Part shown: positions 7,928 through 14,705 of the stretch, one piece after another
Numbering within the stretch: position 1 is the first letter of the stretch
How the letters are laid out: each line of letters opens with the position of its first letter
DNA from: CAYWMP01 sp964459445
GTDB lineage: Bacteria > Desulfobacterota > DSM-4660 > Desulfatiglandales > HGW-15
Length of the DNA: 16,812 bases
Assembly (NCBI GenBank): GCA_964459445.1
Contig: CAYWMP010000131.1
Coordinates: 1 to 16,812 of the forward strand
Reading direction: 5' to 3'
Program-made: the position numbers and the translations under genes
Notes under the pieces: model-generated
Database searches by the model: none
What the model saw: the letters and a program-made list of their open reading frames with translations, nothing else
What the model was told of the DNA's origin: nothing

Positions 7928-8093
7928 CAGGCTGTTGAAAGACACACATCTCCCGTTCGACATGCTCACGGCCCTAAGCAAAGCCGAAGGGCTGCGTTAC
8001 CCTCATCTCTCGTCACTGCAACGTACGAATATGTACGCTTCATTCCTCAAGATTTCGGAAGCCTTACATCTGTATATCTTTTATCAGCCGCTA
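7925..8093. repeat. MITE-like repeat with imperfect terminal inverted repeats
   Basis: The left end TAGCAGGCTGTTGAAAG (7925-7941) is matched in inverted orientation by the right end, whose reverse complement reads TAGCGGCTGATAAAAG (8078-8093), with a few mismatches or gaps. Inside are an imperfect stem around GGCCCTAAG/GAAGGGCT and an inverted repeat CGTAC-N6-GTACG (8022-8037). Sequences beginning AGCAGGCTGTTGAAA are, from general knowledge, common as dispersed intergenic repeats in this group of bacteria. No transposase is encoded. A reading frame of 66 codons runs through it but shows no protein-like features. Confidence 0.5.
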
Positions 8094-8130
8094 AAGAAGT
8101 GGCTTTAGAATTGTTGCTTCTTAGTATCGC

Positions 8131-8820
8131 TCATGGAAGGTGGCTTAGAATGATCAACGCATCCACTGCAATGGGCTGGCCGCCTGATAATATAATGGGA
8201 TTGATATCGATTTCATTTATTGCTTCATTTTCCAAACCAATCTGTCCCACCTTGATGAGGATATCAGAGAACTGATCTAAATCCGCAGCGGGCATGCCGC
8301 GGATCTCCTCGATAATTCGATGACCTCTAATCTCTTTCATCATTTCTAAAGCATCGCTTTTGGTAAGTGGCGCTACTCTGAATGAGGTGTCCTTCAGGAT
8401 TTCCGTATAGATGCCACCCAGGGCGAACATAACACTTGGGCCGAATTGGGGATCTCTCGTCATGCCGACCATTAATTCTCTGCTACCACTTACCATTTCC
8501 TGAACAAGAATTGTTCCGCCTTTATTGCTTAGAGCGGAGGAGAGATCCTGGTATGCATCATTGGCTTCCTTTTCATTTCGTATATCGAGCTTTACCAATC
8601 CTTCCTCCGATTTATGGGAAAGGTGTGGGGAACATCCTTTGATGACCAAGGGGAATCCGATGTCATGGACGGCTTTTAAGAACGTCTCTTTTTCTTTCAC
8701 CTCTATCTCTCGGGCCGTTGGTATGTCATAGGCACGGAGAATCTGTTTTGATTCAAACTCTGAGAGCGATGTACGTCCCTCAGCCAACGCCATTTCTATG
8801 ATTTTCTGATAGTCGCTCAT
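8131..8820 (-). CDS. acdB: ADP-forming acyl/acetyl-CoA synthetase, beta subunit
   Basis: This protein of about 230 residues is an ATP-grasp domain and matches the separate beta subunit of archaeal-type ADP-forming acetyl-CoA synthetase, which makes ATP while turning acetyl-CoA or another acyl-CoA into the free acid. Visible features are EFESKQILRAYDIP near the start, KGCSPHLSHKSEEG holding the conserved second-site His, SRELMVGMTRDPQFGPSVMF, ALGGIYTEILKDTSFRVAPL, and the end motif EIDINPIIL. Length is normal for the subunit. ATG at 8820 follows GAGGTG closely; a GTG at 8826 is an alternative start that adds two residues. It lies 204 nt downstream of the damaged alpha gene and would be co-transcribed with it. 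Confidence 0.88.
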   Translation of the reverse strand: MSDYQKIIEMALAEGRTSLSEFESKQILRAYDIPTAREIEVKEKETFLKAVHDIGFPLVIKGCSPHLSHKSEEGLVKLDIRNEKEANDAYQDLSSALSNKGGTILVQEMVSGSRELMVGMTRDPQFGPSVMFALGGIYTEILKDTSFRVAPLTKSDALEMMKEIRGHRIIEEIRGMPAADLDQFSDILIKVGQIGLENEAINEIDINPIILSGGQPIAVDALIILSHLP

Positions 8821-8826
8821 ATTCAC

Positions 8827-9024
8827 CTCATGCTTTTCACTTTGTGTAATGGTGATAACAGGGCAAGAATACCTATTATAGGATCCATGAAATTCTAAAT
8901 CCCAAGCATCAAATTACAAATTAACCTGCCTTAGGCGGGTAAATCTCAAATCCCAAATTCAAAGGACTTAAATTTTTTGGAATTTTCACTAACTCAACTA
9001 TTATGTGAATGGATACTAAGTGAA
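8827..9024. other. AT-rich gap between synthetase subunit genes with a small hairpin
   Basis: This 198-nt stretch between the alpha and beta genes carries no coding frame. It contains short AT-rich near-repeats of the type AAATCCCAA (around 8898, 8948 and 8952) and a hairpin ACCTGCC-TTA-GGCGGGT (8924-8940; 7 bp including one G-T pair). Such DNA is typical of decayed intergenic repeats. The wide gap is unusual for two subunits of one enzyme. Confidence 0.5.
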
Positions 9025-10186
9025 CTAGCGCTTAAACCCCGTCCCCATCTGTGCAGAGATAAGCTCCTTATATTTCCACAAACCGGCTATGGCCTTAGCC
9101 GCCCTCTCAGGCGTGGAGTAGTTGACTATGGCCCCGGCGTTTTCAAGTTCAAGAACCTGTTCATCCCAGATGCCGGGAGGAGAGATGAGGCAGGTGATGA
9201 CCGGTTTTTTCTGCTTCCATTCGAGGAACACCTCTTTGAGTGCCGACACGGCCTCTCTGTTTGCCGATGCAAACATCATGAGCATGAGTATCCCATCAAT
9301 ATGGTCGTCCTCCATGACCGCCCTGACAATACCGGAAGTGGCTGCGGCGCTATACCAGGCGGGTCCCATGTCTACGGGATTGGTTCTCAGGGCCAACGGT
9401 GGCAATAGTTCGTTAATCGTGTCCTGTGTTTGAGGGCTAAAGGCGGTGACCTCTAATCCATCGCTTTCACACACATCGCATGCCGCCATTCCGGGGCCGG
9501 CCTGACCCGAAAGTATGGCTACCCTTCTATTTTTTTGCAGCGGACAATCAGCCAACGCTCGCGCCGTATCCAACATGGATTCAGTGCTATCCAGACAATA
9601 GACACCGCTTTGTTTCAAGGCCCCCCGGTAGATCTCATGTTGTCCTGCCATGGACCCGGTATGGGAGAGTGAGGCTTGATTCCCTATCTCTGCCTTCCCC
9701 TTCTTGAGCCGGGAAAACTCGGGAGTGAAAGAAGCATTAAGGTCATTATTGATATTGACCGATCCGAAGGTATTGGGGCCTATTACAGGAATAGCTGCTT
9801 CATTGGCCAATTTCTTCAGTTCTTTCTGAAGCTCTCCCCCAATTGGATCATCGATTTCCTTGAATCCCGCTGTGATGAGCACAATTCCTTTTACATCCTT
9901 TTCAACGCATTCCTCAAAAATGCCTTTGATAAGCTTGGCAGGCAAAACGATCACAGCCAGATCGAGGCCATCATCAATCTCTGCGATCGATGGGTAGGCA
10001 GGCAGCGCCCAGATCTCTTGGGCTCCCGTATTAATAGGGTGGATCGTTCCCTTGTAGCCTCCCTTAATGAGGCTCTTCATCACATGGTAGCCAAGTTTTC
10101 CGGGGTTGTCTGAGGCGCCAATGACGGCGTTTTTTTTTAGGATTGAAGATTGAGTCTAAGCGGGTAATGAGTTTGGAGTTTGTCAT
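9025..10186 (-). pseudogene. acdA: ADP-forming acyl/acetyl-CoA synthetase alpha subunit, frameshifted and internally shortened
   Basis: The main frame (GTG at 10083 to 9025) begins in the middle of a CoA-binding Rossmann domain. Upstream in the same frame is NAVIGASDNPGKLGYHVMK, the expected domain start, without a start codon. One base out of frame lies ATG at 10186 encoding MTNSKLITRLDSIFNPKK, the family-typical N-terminus. The two frames meet at nine A residues (+ strand T run, 10130-10138); with eight A the gene would read through as about 386 residues. The CoA-binding domain, catalytic-His motif SLSHTGSMAG (His at 9661-9663) and C-terminal part are recognisable. Between LNASFTPEFSRL and KKGKAEIGNQASLSHTG, about 80 residues usual in the family, including the ISQSGA and GNKAD motifs, are absent. 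Two lesions favour a pseudogene; a sequencing error in the A run or slippage could explain only the first. Confidence 0.75.
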
Positions 10187-10241
10187 TTTGTAAAGGTCTC
10201 AACGCATTCAAGCGGCGTGGTTTTACTACCACCCTTTTATA

Positions 10242-10270
10242 TTGTAATCAATATCCAAATCTTCTATTAT
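10242..10270 (+). promoter_or_regulatory. Predicted sigma-70-like promoter of enolase
   Basis: TTGTAA (10242-10247) and TATTAT (10265-10270) are separated by exactly 17 nt, matching the consensus hexamers at 4/6 and 5/6 positions. Transcription would start near 10277, leaving a leader of about 45 nt that contains the strong AGGAGGA site (10311-10317) before ATG at 10323. Confidence 0.55.
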
Positions 10271-10322
10271 CGCCTTCAAAATAGTCCGATCTAATAACGC
10301 CCTTTCAATAAGGAGGAAAGAG

Positions 10323-11591
10323 ATGGCAACGATAGAGTTCGTCACTGGTCGAGAGATCCTTGATTCAAGAGGCAATCCAACTGTTGAAGTAGAAATAGCC
10401 CTTAGTGACGGCGCCTTTGGCAGAGCGGCCGTACCTTCAGGAGCTTCAACAGGCGAACATGAAGCATTGGAGTTGCGCGACAAGAGAAAAAAGCGCTACG
10501 GAGGGAAGGGCGTAGAAAAGGCGGTTGAGAATGTGAATAGGATCATCGCCCCTGCAATTATAGGCATGGATGCAACTGATCAGCGGTTATTGGATCAGAC
10601 ACTCCTTGCCATCGATGGCACGCCAAATAAAGGAAAACTCGGCGCCAATGCTATTCTCGGCGTATCCTTGGCCGCAGCCAGAGCGGCAGCCGATTCTCTC
10701 TACTTACCTCTCTATCGATACATCGGTGGCACGAACGCGTGTAGGCTTCCCATGCCCATGATGAATATTCTTAACGGCGGGCTCCATGCCGCCAACAACG
10801 TGGACCTTCAGGAATTCATGATCATGCCGATCGGAGGAAAGACGTTTAAGGAGGCCTTGAGAATCGGGACAGAGGTGTTTCATGGACTCGCGAAAGTACT
10901 GAAGAACAAGGGCCTCTCCACAGCAGTCGGAGATGAAGGCGGTTTCGCCCCGGATCTTAAGTCTAATGATGAGGCTGTCGAAATGGTGCTTGCGGGAATA
11001 AAGAAGGCCGGATATCGCGCAGGCAAGGATGTGGTTTTGGCCCTGGACCCCGCGTCTTCCTCCTTTTACGAAAAGGGCAAATATGTGTTTTTCAAGTCCG
11101 ACAAATCCAAACGAACCGGTGCAAAGATGATCGATTTTTATGCGGACTGGGTTAATCGATATCCCATCTTCTCGATAGAAGATGGCCTGGCCGAAGATGA
11201 CTGGAAAAGTTGGACAAAGATGACAGAAAAATTGGGAGATTGCATTCAAATCGTAGGCGACGATCTTTTTGTCACCAACACCAAACGAATTGCAAAGGGG
11301 ATTAAGGAAAAGGCTGCGAATGCCGTTTTGATAAAACTCAACCAGATCGGCACCCTCACCGAGACCCTGGATGCAATCGAGATGGCTCGCAAGGTGGGCT
11401 GGAATGCCGTGATATCCCATAGGTCGGGTGAGACAGAGGATTCATTTATTGCCGATCTGGCGGTCGCAACCGGAACAGGACAGATAAAGACGGGATCGCT
11501 CTGCCGTTCTGAAAGGGTATGCAAGTACAACCAGCTCCTGAGAATCGAAGAGGAGCTTGGTGATGCTGCGGAATTTGGCTGGGAAGGGTAA
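10323..11591 (+). CDS. eno: Enolase (phosphopyruvate hydratase)
   Basis: This 422-residue enzyme converts 2-phosphoglycerate to phosphoenolpyruvate in glycolysis and gluconeogenesis. The N-terminal domain begins with GREILDSRGNPTVEVE and has the mobile loop SGASTGEHEALELRD. The barrel carries NNVDLQEFMIMPIG, GDEGGFAP with the catalytic Glu, LALDPASSSFY with the first metal Asp, SIEDGLAEDDW, VGDDLF, KLNQIGTLTET with the catalytic Lys, and SHRSGETED. Length is close to the usual 425-430. One small oddity is SSFY where most bacteria have SEFY. The start has a strong SD 5 nt upstream. The gene is divergent from the synthetase alpha gene and is followed by a long non-coding gap, so it is probably transcribed alone. 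Confidence 0.97.
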   Translation: MATIEFVTGREILDSRGNPTVEVEIALSDGAFGRAAVPSGASTGEHEALELRDKRKKRYGGKGVEKAVENVNRIIAPAIIGMDATDQRLLDQTLLAIDGTPNKGKLGANAILGVSLAAARAAADSLYLPLYRYIGGTNACRLPMPMMNILNGGLHAANNVDLQEFMIMPIGGKTFKEALRIGTEVFHGLAKVLKNKGLSTAVGDEGGFAPDLKSNDEAVEMVLAGIKKAGYRAGKDVVLALDPASSSFYEKGKYVFFKSDKSKRTGAKMIDFYADWVNRYPIFSIEDGLAEDDWKSWTKMTEKLGDCIQIVGDDLFVTNTKRIAKGIKEKAANAVLIKLNQIGTLTETLDAIEMARKVGWNAVISHRSGETEDSFIADLAVATGTGQIKTGSLCRSERVCKYNQLLRIEEELGDAAEFGWEG

Positions 11592-12024
11592 TAGGAAATC
11601 CGGGAACCTGATCACGGCATTTTGAAATCGGAAAATTGAAAGGGAATAATGTTGGATTCACAGGCGTAAAGGACTGGACATATAGATTGTTGAATCAAAG
11701 GGCCGGCGATTATGCCGGCCCAGTTGGTATAAGAGGGAAAATATGCGGGGGCTCAGCAATCTCTTTACAGGGACGAAAGGTCTTCTGAATTGTGCATAAG
11801 GCGTTGCAAGCTAGCGGGCGGGACGACCGCTTTAAGGGACTCATAAATCACCTTCGGGCATATCTTGGCGCTGGTTCGCCGCCCGCCTAAGTAATGTAGC
11901 GTGCAAATGACGGCACACTGAACCGAGTTCGTTCCTTCCAAGAGATCCCCGAGCCGCCGCTCTATCAAACACGGTTTTGAAAGATTAAACTGTTAGGAAA
12001 ACTTCACAATAGGAGGAAATGTAA
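11592..12024. other. 433-nt non-coding gap with several inverted repeats
   Basis: No convincing gene is seen between enolase and the PC4 gene. The gap holds a strong hairpin at 11700-11721 and a second structured zone at about 11790-11910. There GCGGGCGG (11814-11821) and CCGCCCGC (11879-11886) are exact inverted repeats enclosing 57 nt, and a smaller stem GGCG-N6-CGCC lies at 11867-11880. A minus-strand frame of 67 codons crosses this zone but has no recognisable domain, and its start lacks a clear ribosome site. The zone may be a decayed dispersed repeat or an unrecognised structured RNA. Confidence 0.45.
11700..11721 (+). terminator. GC-rich hairpin downstream of enolase
   Basis: GGGCCGGC (11700-11707), a 6-nt loop GATTAT and GCCGGCCC (11714-11721) form a perfect 8-bp stem 109 nt after the enolase stop. 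No T-run follows, so it is not a classical intrinsic terminator. It may mark the 3' end of the transcript or protect it. Confidence 0.4.
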
Positions 12025-12279
12025 ATGGCCTATGATGCGAATAAGGACCAGGTATTGGAAACATGGGAGAATGAGGAAACCGGATTGATGATTTCGATTA
12101 ACCGATATGGTGAAGGGGAACCAAAGCTTCAAGTCGGCCCCAGGAGCTATACAAAGAAAGACGGCACCAAGACGACCACAAAGGCGGGTCGACTGAGCAT
12201 CCACGACGTTTTATGGCTCAGTGAGGTCCTGGAAGAGGCCAAAGAAAAGCTGAATGAATATTTTCTTGAAGAGGAGTAG
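12025..12279 (+). CDS. PC4/p15-like single-stranded DNA-binding transcription cofactor
   Basis: This 84-residue protein matches the PC4 (transcriptional coactivator p15) C-terminal domain, which forms a dimer that binds single-stranded or melted DNA. Visible features are a beta-rich first half (ISINRYGEGEPKLQVGPRSY) with basic and aromatic residues, a Lys/Thr-rich turn (TKKDGTKTTTKAGRLSI), and a long C-terminal acidic helix (HDVLWLSEVLEEAKEKLNEY). Small PC4 proteins occur in several bacterial phyla, and their role there is not well defined. AGGAGGA (12011-12017) lies 7 nt before the ATG. The gene stands 61-67 nt before the TMTC-like gene and may be co-transcribed with it. Confidence 0.85.
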   Translation: MAYDANKDQVLETWENEETGLMISINRYGEGEPKLQVGPRSYTKKDGTKTTTKAGRLSIHDVLWLSEVLEEAKEKLNEYFLEEE

Positions 12280-12346
12280 AAAGAAAATCACGGCATTATG
12301 TTTGAGAGATAAATAGGAGCATCGTTGAGTATAGCTAGGTTTGGTC

Positions 12347-14509
12347 ATGGTTCACAAAGAAACCCATAGCGAGTCTTTATTTCACAAACATCGGAGCGCA
12401 TTGGTTTGCCTGTTCCTTGTCCTATCGACACTCGTTGTTTTCTGGCAGGTGCGTCACCATGATTTTGTGCACTACGACGATTTTTTATACGTCACTGAGA
12501 ATGAGCAAGTTCAGGCGGGTTTGACCCTGGAGGGCATTACGTGGGCATTCACAACCATTGACGCGAGCAATTGGCATCCTCTCACATGGTTGTCGCACAT
12601 GCTGGACTGCGAACTTTTCGGGGTGAATCCGGGGCCGCATCATCTCGTAAACCTATTTTTTCACATAGCCAACACTTTAATACTGTTCTTTGTTTTCAAA
12701 AGGATGACCGGTAATTTTTGGCCGAGCGGGTTTATTGCAGCTCTTTTCGCATTACACCCTCTGCATGTGGAATCAGTTGCATGGATCGCAGAAAGAAAAG
12801 ACGTACTAAGCACCCTTTTCTGGTTGCTTACGATGTGGGGCTATACCCGATATGTTGAGCATCCGGGAATAGCTAGATATCTCTTAACCCTTCTGTTCTT
12901 CGCTCTGGGGCTTATGACCAAACCCATGCTGGTCACTTTGCCCTTTGTTTTGGTTTTGTTGGATTACTGGCCATTTAAACGGATCCAAATTGGGCAATCC
13001 AATGGAGACGGCAATTCTCAAAACTGGTCACCGCTGTTTCGGATGGTCTGGGAAAAAATCCCTTTTTTTATCCTTACTGTTTTTTCAAGCGTCACCACTT
13101 ACCTTGCCCAAAAACTCGGTGGCTCCATAAGCTCTCTCGAGGGGGTTCAATTACCAGACAGGATATCAAATGCCCTGGTTTCTTATGTAGGTTACATAGG
13201 AAAGATGATGTGGCCATCCAAGATGGCCGTTCTATATCCCTATTCCGGCGAGTTACCCTGGGTAAAGGCTTTGGGGGCTTGTCTTGTTATCCTATTTATT
13301 ACAGCAGTGGTCATTGGATTCATAAAGAAGCACCCCTATTTGGCAGTGGGATGGTTTTGGTACATTGGGACACTGGTTCCCGTGATTGGGTTGGTACAGG
13401 TTGGACTGCAGTCTATGGCCGACCGGTACACATATGTCCCGCTTATTGGGCTGTTCTTCATGATCGCATGGGGCATTTCCAATTTGATGATGCATTTGCC
13501 CCATCGAAAGGTCGTGCTTGGTTCAGCGGCAGCTCTGGTCCTCTTTATTCTCATGACGATTTCTTATTTACAAGTGCGAAACTGGAAAAACAGTATCATG
13601 CTTTTTGAACATACCCTCAGGGTGACGGCTATGAATCACATAATGCATTACAATCTGGGCGTTGCACTGCAAAAGCAAGGGCGTGCAGATGAAGCCATTA
13701 GCGAGTATTTTAAAGCATTGCAGGCAGAGCCTGATTATGTGGATGCCCACAACAATCTGGGATTTGTTTTGGAACAACAGGGAGGGATGGAAGAAGCTAT
13801 CAAACAGTATTCTGAGGCTATACGTATAAACCCGAGATATGTGAAGGCATATAGCAATCTGGGACGTGCCCTACAAAAGGTGGGGCGGATCGATGAAGCC
13901 ATCAAGCAGTACTCAGTAGCGTTGCAACTTGAACCTGAATACGTGGAAGCACATAATAACCTTGGGGCTGCATTGGAAAAGCAGGGAAGGCTTGAAGAGG
14001 CCATCAAGCGATATTCCGAAGCTTTGCGCCTGAAATCCGATTATGTGGAAGCCTACTACAATCTGGGGGCTGCCTTAGAAAAAAAAGGAAGTTTAAATGA
14101 CGCTATCAAGCATTATACTAAAGCAGTGGACCTTGAACCCGATCATGTGGATGCGCGATACAATCTTGGAGGAGTTCTGCTAAAACGGGGCAGGGTCGAT
14201 GAAGCCATAAAGCAATATTCCGAGACATTGCGCCTAGATTCTCAACATGTAAAGGCACACTACAATCTCGGGGTTGCCCTGCATCTCGATGGGAGAATCG
14301 ATCAAGCGATCAAGCAGTATTCTGAGACATTGCGACTAGATCCCAATCACGTGGACGCCCACAATAATCTTGGGGCGGCGCTATTTAATAAAGGTGATAT
14401 TGAGCGGGCCATTGATCATTTCAGGGAGGCTTTACGGATAAGCCCGGATAATACAAATGCAAAAAACAACTTGAAAAAACTCCTATTGATTCAACAGGAG
14501 AGGCAATAG
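12347..14509 (+). CDS. TMTC-like GT-C glycosyltransferase with eight TPR repeats
   Basis: This protein of about 720 residues has a multi-helix membrane half (about residues 20-425) and a C-terminal array of TPRs. The membrane part has HYDDFLYVTENEQVQ with the paired Asp of GT-C enzymes in the first periplasmic loop, WHPLTWLSHMLDCELFG, HPLHVESVAWIAERKD and LVLLDYWPF. These are characteristic of the TPR-linked family related to animal TMTC O-mannosyltransferases (CAZy GT105-like), which use polyprenyl-phosphate sugars. The TPR part has eight repeats of exactly 34 residues and ends with a capping helix. The acceptor is unknown; a periplasmic or surface protein is plausible. ATG at 12347 was chosen, with an in-frame TTG at 12341 as an alternative; neither has a strong ribosome site. 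Positions in findings are counted from the TTG. Confidence 0.87.
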   Translation: MVHKETHSESLFHKHRSALVCLFLVLSTLVVFWQVRHHDFVHYDDFLYVTENEQVQAGLTLEGITWAFTTIDASNWHPLTWLSHMLDCELFGVNPGPHHLVNLFFHIANTLILFFVFKRMTGNFWPSGFIAALFALHPLHVESVAWIAERKDVLSTLFWLLTMWGYTRYVEHPGIARYLLTLLFFALGLMTKPMLVTLPFVLVLLDYWPFKRIQIGQSNGDGNSQNWSPLFRMVWEKIPFFILTVFSSVTTYLAQKLGGSISSLEGVQLPDRISNALVSYVGYIGKMMWPSKMAVLYPYSGELPWVKALGACLVILFITAVVIGFIKKHPYLAVGWFWYIGTLVPVIGLVQVGLQSMADRYTYVPLIGLFFMIAWGISNLMMHLPHRKVVLGSAAALVLFILMTISYLQVRNWKNSIMLFEHTLRVTAMNHIMHYNLGVALQKQGRADEAISEYFKALQAEPDYVDAHNNLGFVLEQQGGMEEAIKQYSEAIRINPRYVKAYSNLGRALQKVGRIDEAIKQYSVALQLEPEYVEAHNNLGAALEKQGRLEEAIKRYSEALRLKSDYVEAYYNLGAALEKKGSLNDAIKHYTKAVDLEPDHVDARYNLGGVLLKRGRVDEAIKQYSETLRLDSQHVKAHYNLGVALHLDGRIDQAIKQYSETLRLDPNHVDAHNNLGAALFNKGDIERAIDHFREALRISPDNTNAKNNLKKLLLIQQERQ
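13631..14446 (+). repeat. Eight tandem 102-nt units encoding TPRs
   Basis: Eight consecutive units of 102 nt encode 34-residue TPRs of the form xNLGxALxKxGRxxEAIKQYSEALRLxPDYVxAH. The phase is kept exactly: unit 1 starts at ATG 13631 and the partial ninth unit starts at 14447. Units differ at many nucleotides, so this is an old, selected array and not a recent expansion. The units encoding AIKQYSETLRLDS and AIKQYSETLRLDP (units 6 and 7) are the most alike. Confidence 0.85.
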
Positions 14510-14663
14510 GAAACGTATTCTTGATTTATCCGCCTTCGCAGAAGACCACGGCCTTGCCCGTAGATGAATGCACAAAAATATTATGCTACGGCGCGATGTC
14601 ACCCCAAAATTGAGGCGGATAACCGCGTCGTAGCCTAAGGCGAAGACGGGTAAAATAAAGGGA
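14510..14663. repeat. Intergenic DNA with two interleaved inverted repeats
   Basis: TTATCCGCCT (14526-14535) is an exact inverted match of AGGCGGATAA (14613-14622). GCTACGGCGCG (14585-14595) pairs with CGCGTCGTAGC (14624-14634) with one G-T pair, and outer bases extend the stem to about 15 positions with two mismatches. The two pairs interlock, so only one stem or a pseudoknot-like form could exist. It lies between two convergent genes and is probably a dispersed repeat element. Confidence 0.4.
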
Positions 14664-14681
14664 CCACGGGTTTACCCGTGG
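14649..14681 (-). terminator. Intrinsic terminator of the rsmE-GT2-methyltransferase operon
   Basis: CCACGGG (14664-14670), loop TTTA and CCCGTGG (14675-14681) form a perfect 7-bp stem. Read on the minus strand it lies 24 nt after the methyltransferase stop and is followed by TCCCTTTATTTTAC, a T-rich tail. The plus-strand side has no T-run, so it mainly serves the minus-strand operon. Confidence 0.6.
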
Positions 14682-14705
14682 GGCTCCAATCTAGGGATGC
14701 AAATT

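Noticed and set aside
7908..8108. Plus-strand 66-codon frame overlapping the ligase end
   Set aside because: It runs through the MITE-like repeat and has no protein-like features; its ATG lies within the ligase gene.
8977..9408. Plus-strand 143-codon frame
   Set aside because: Antisense to the recognisable C-terminal part of the synthetase alpha gene; no family features.
10180..10208. TTGTCA followed by CGCATT as a second enolase promoter
   Set aside because: The -10 hexamer matches consensus poorly, and the TTGTAA/TATTAT pair further downstream is much better.
10704..11420. Minus-strand open frame of 238 codons antisense to enolase
   Set aside because: It mirrors the conserved enolase frame, has no recognisable domain or ribosome site, and enolase is certain.
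11700..11721. Hairpin considered as a strong intrinsic terminator of enolase
   Set aside because: The stem is good but no T-run follows on either strand, so it is kept only as a low-confidence terminator.
11765..11968. Minus-strand 67-codon frame in the enolase-PC4 gap
   Set aside because: No domain, no clear ribosome site, and it follows the inverted-repeat structure; treated as non-coding.
13631..14446. Regularly spaced 102-nt repeats considered as a CRISPR-like or satellite array
   Set aside because: The period equals one TPR (34 codons), the frame is open throughout and the units diverge at synonymous and variable positions.
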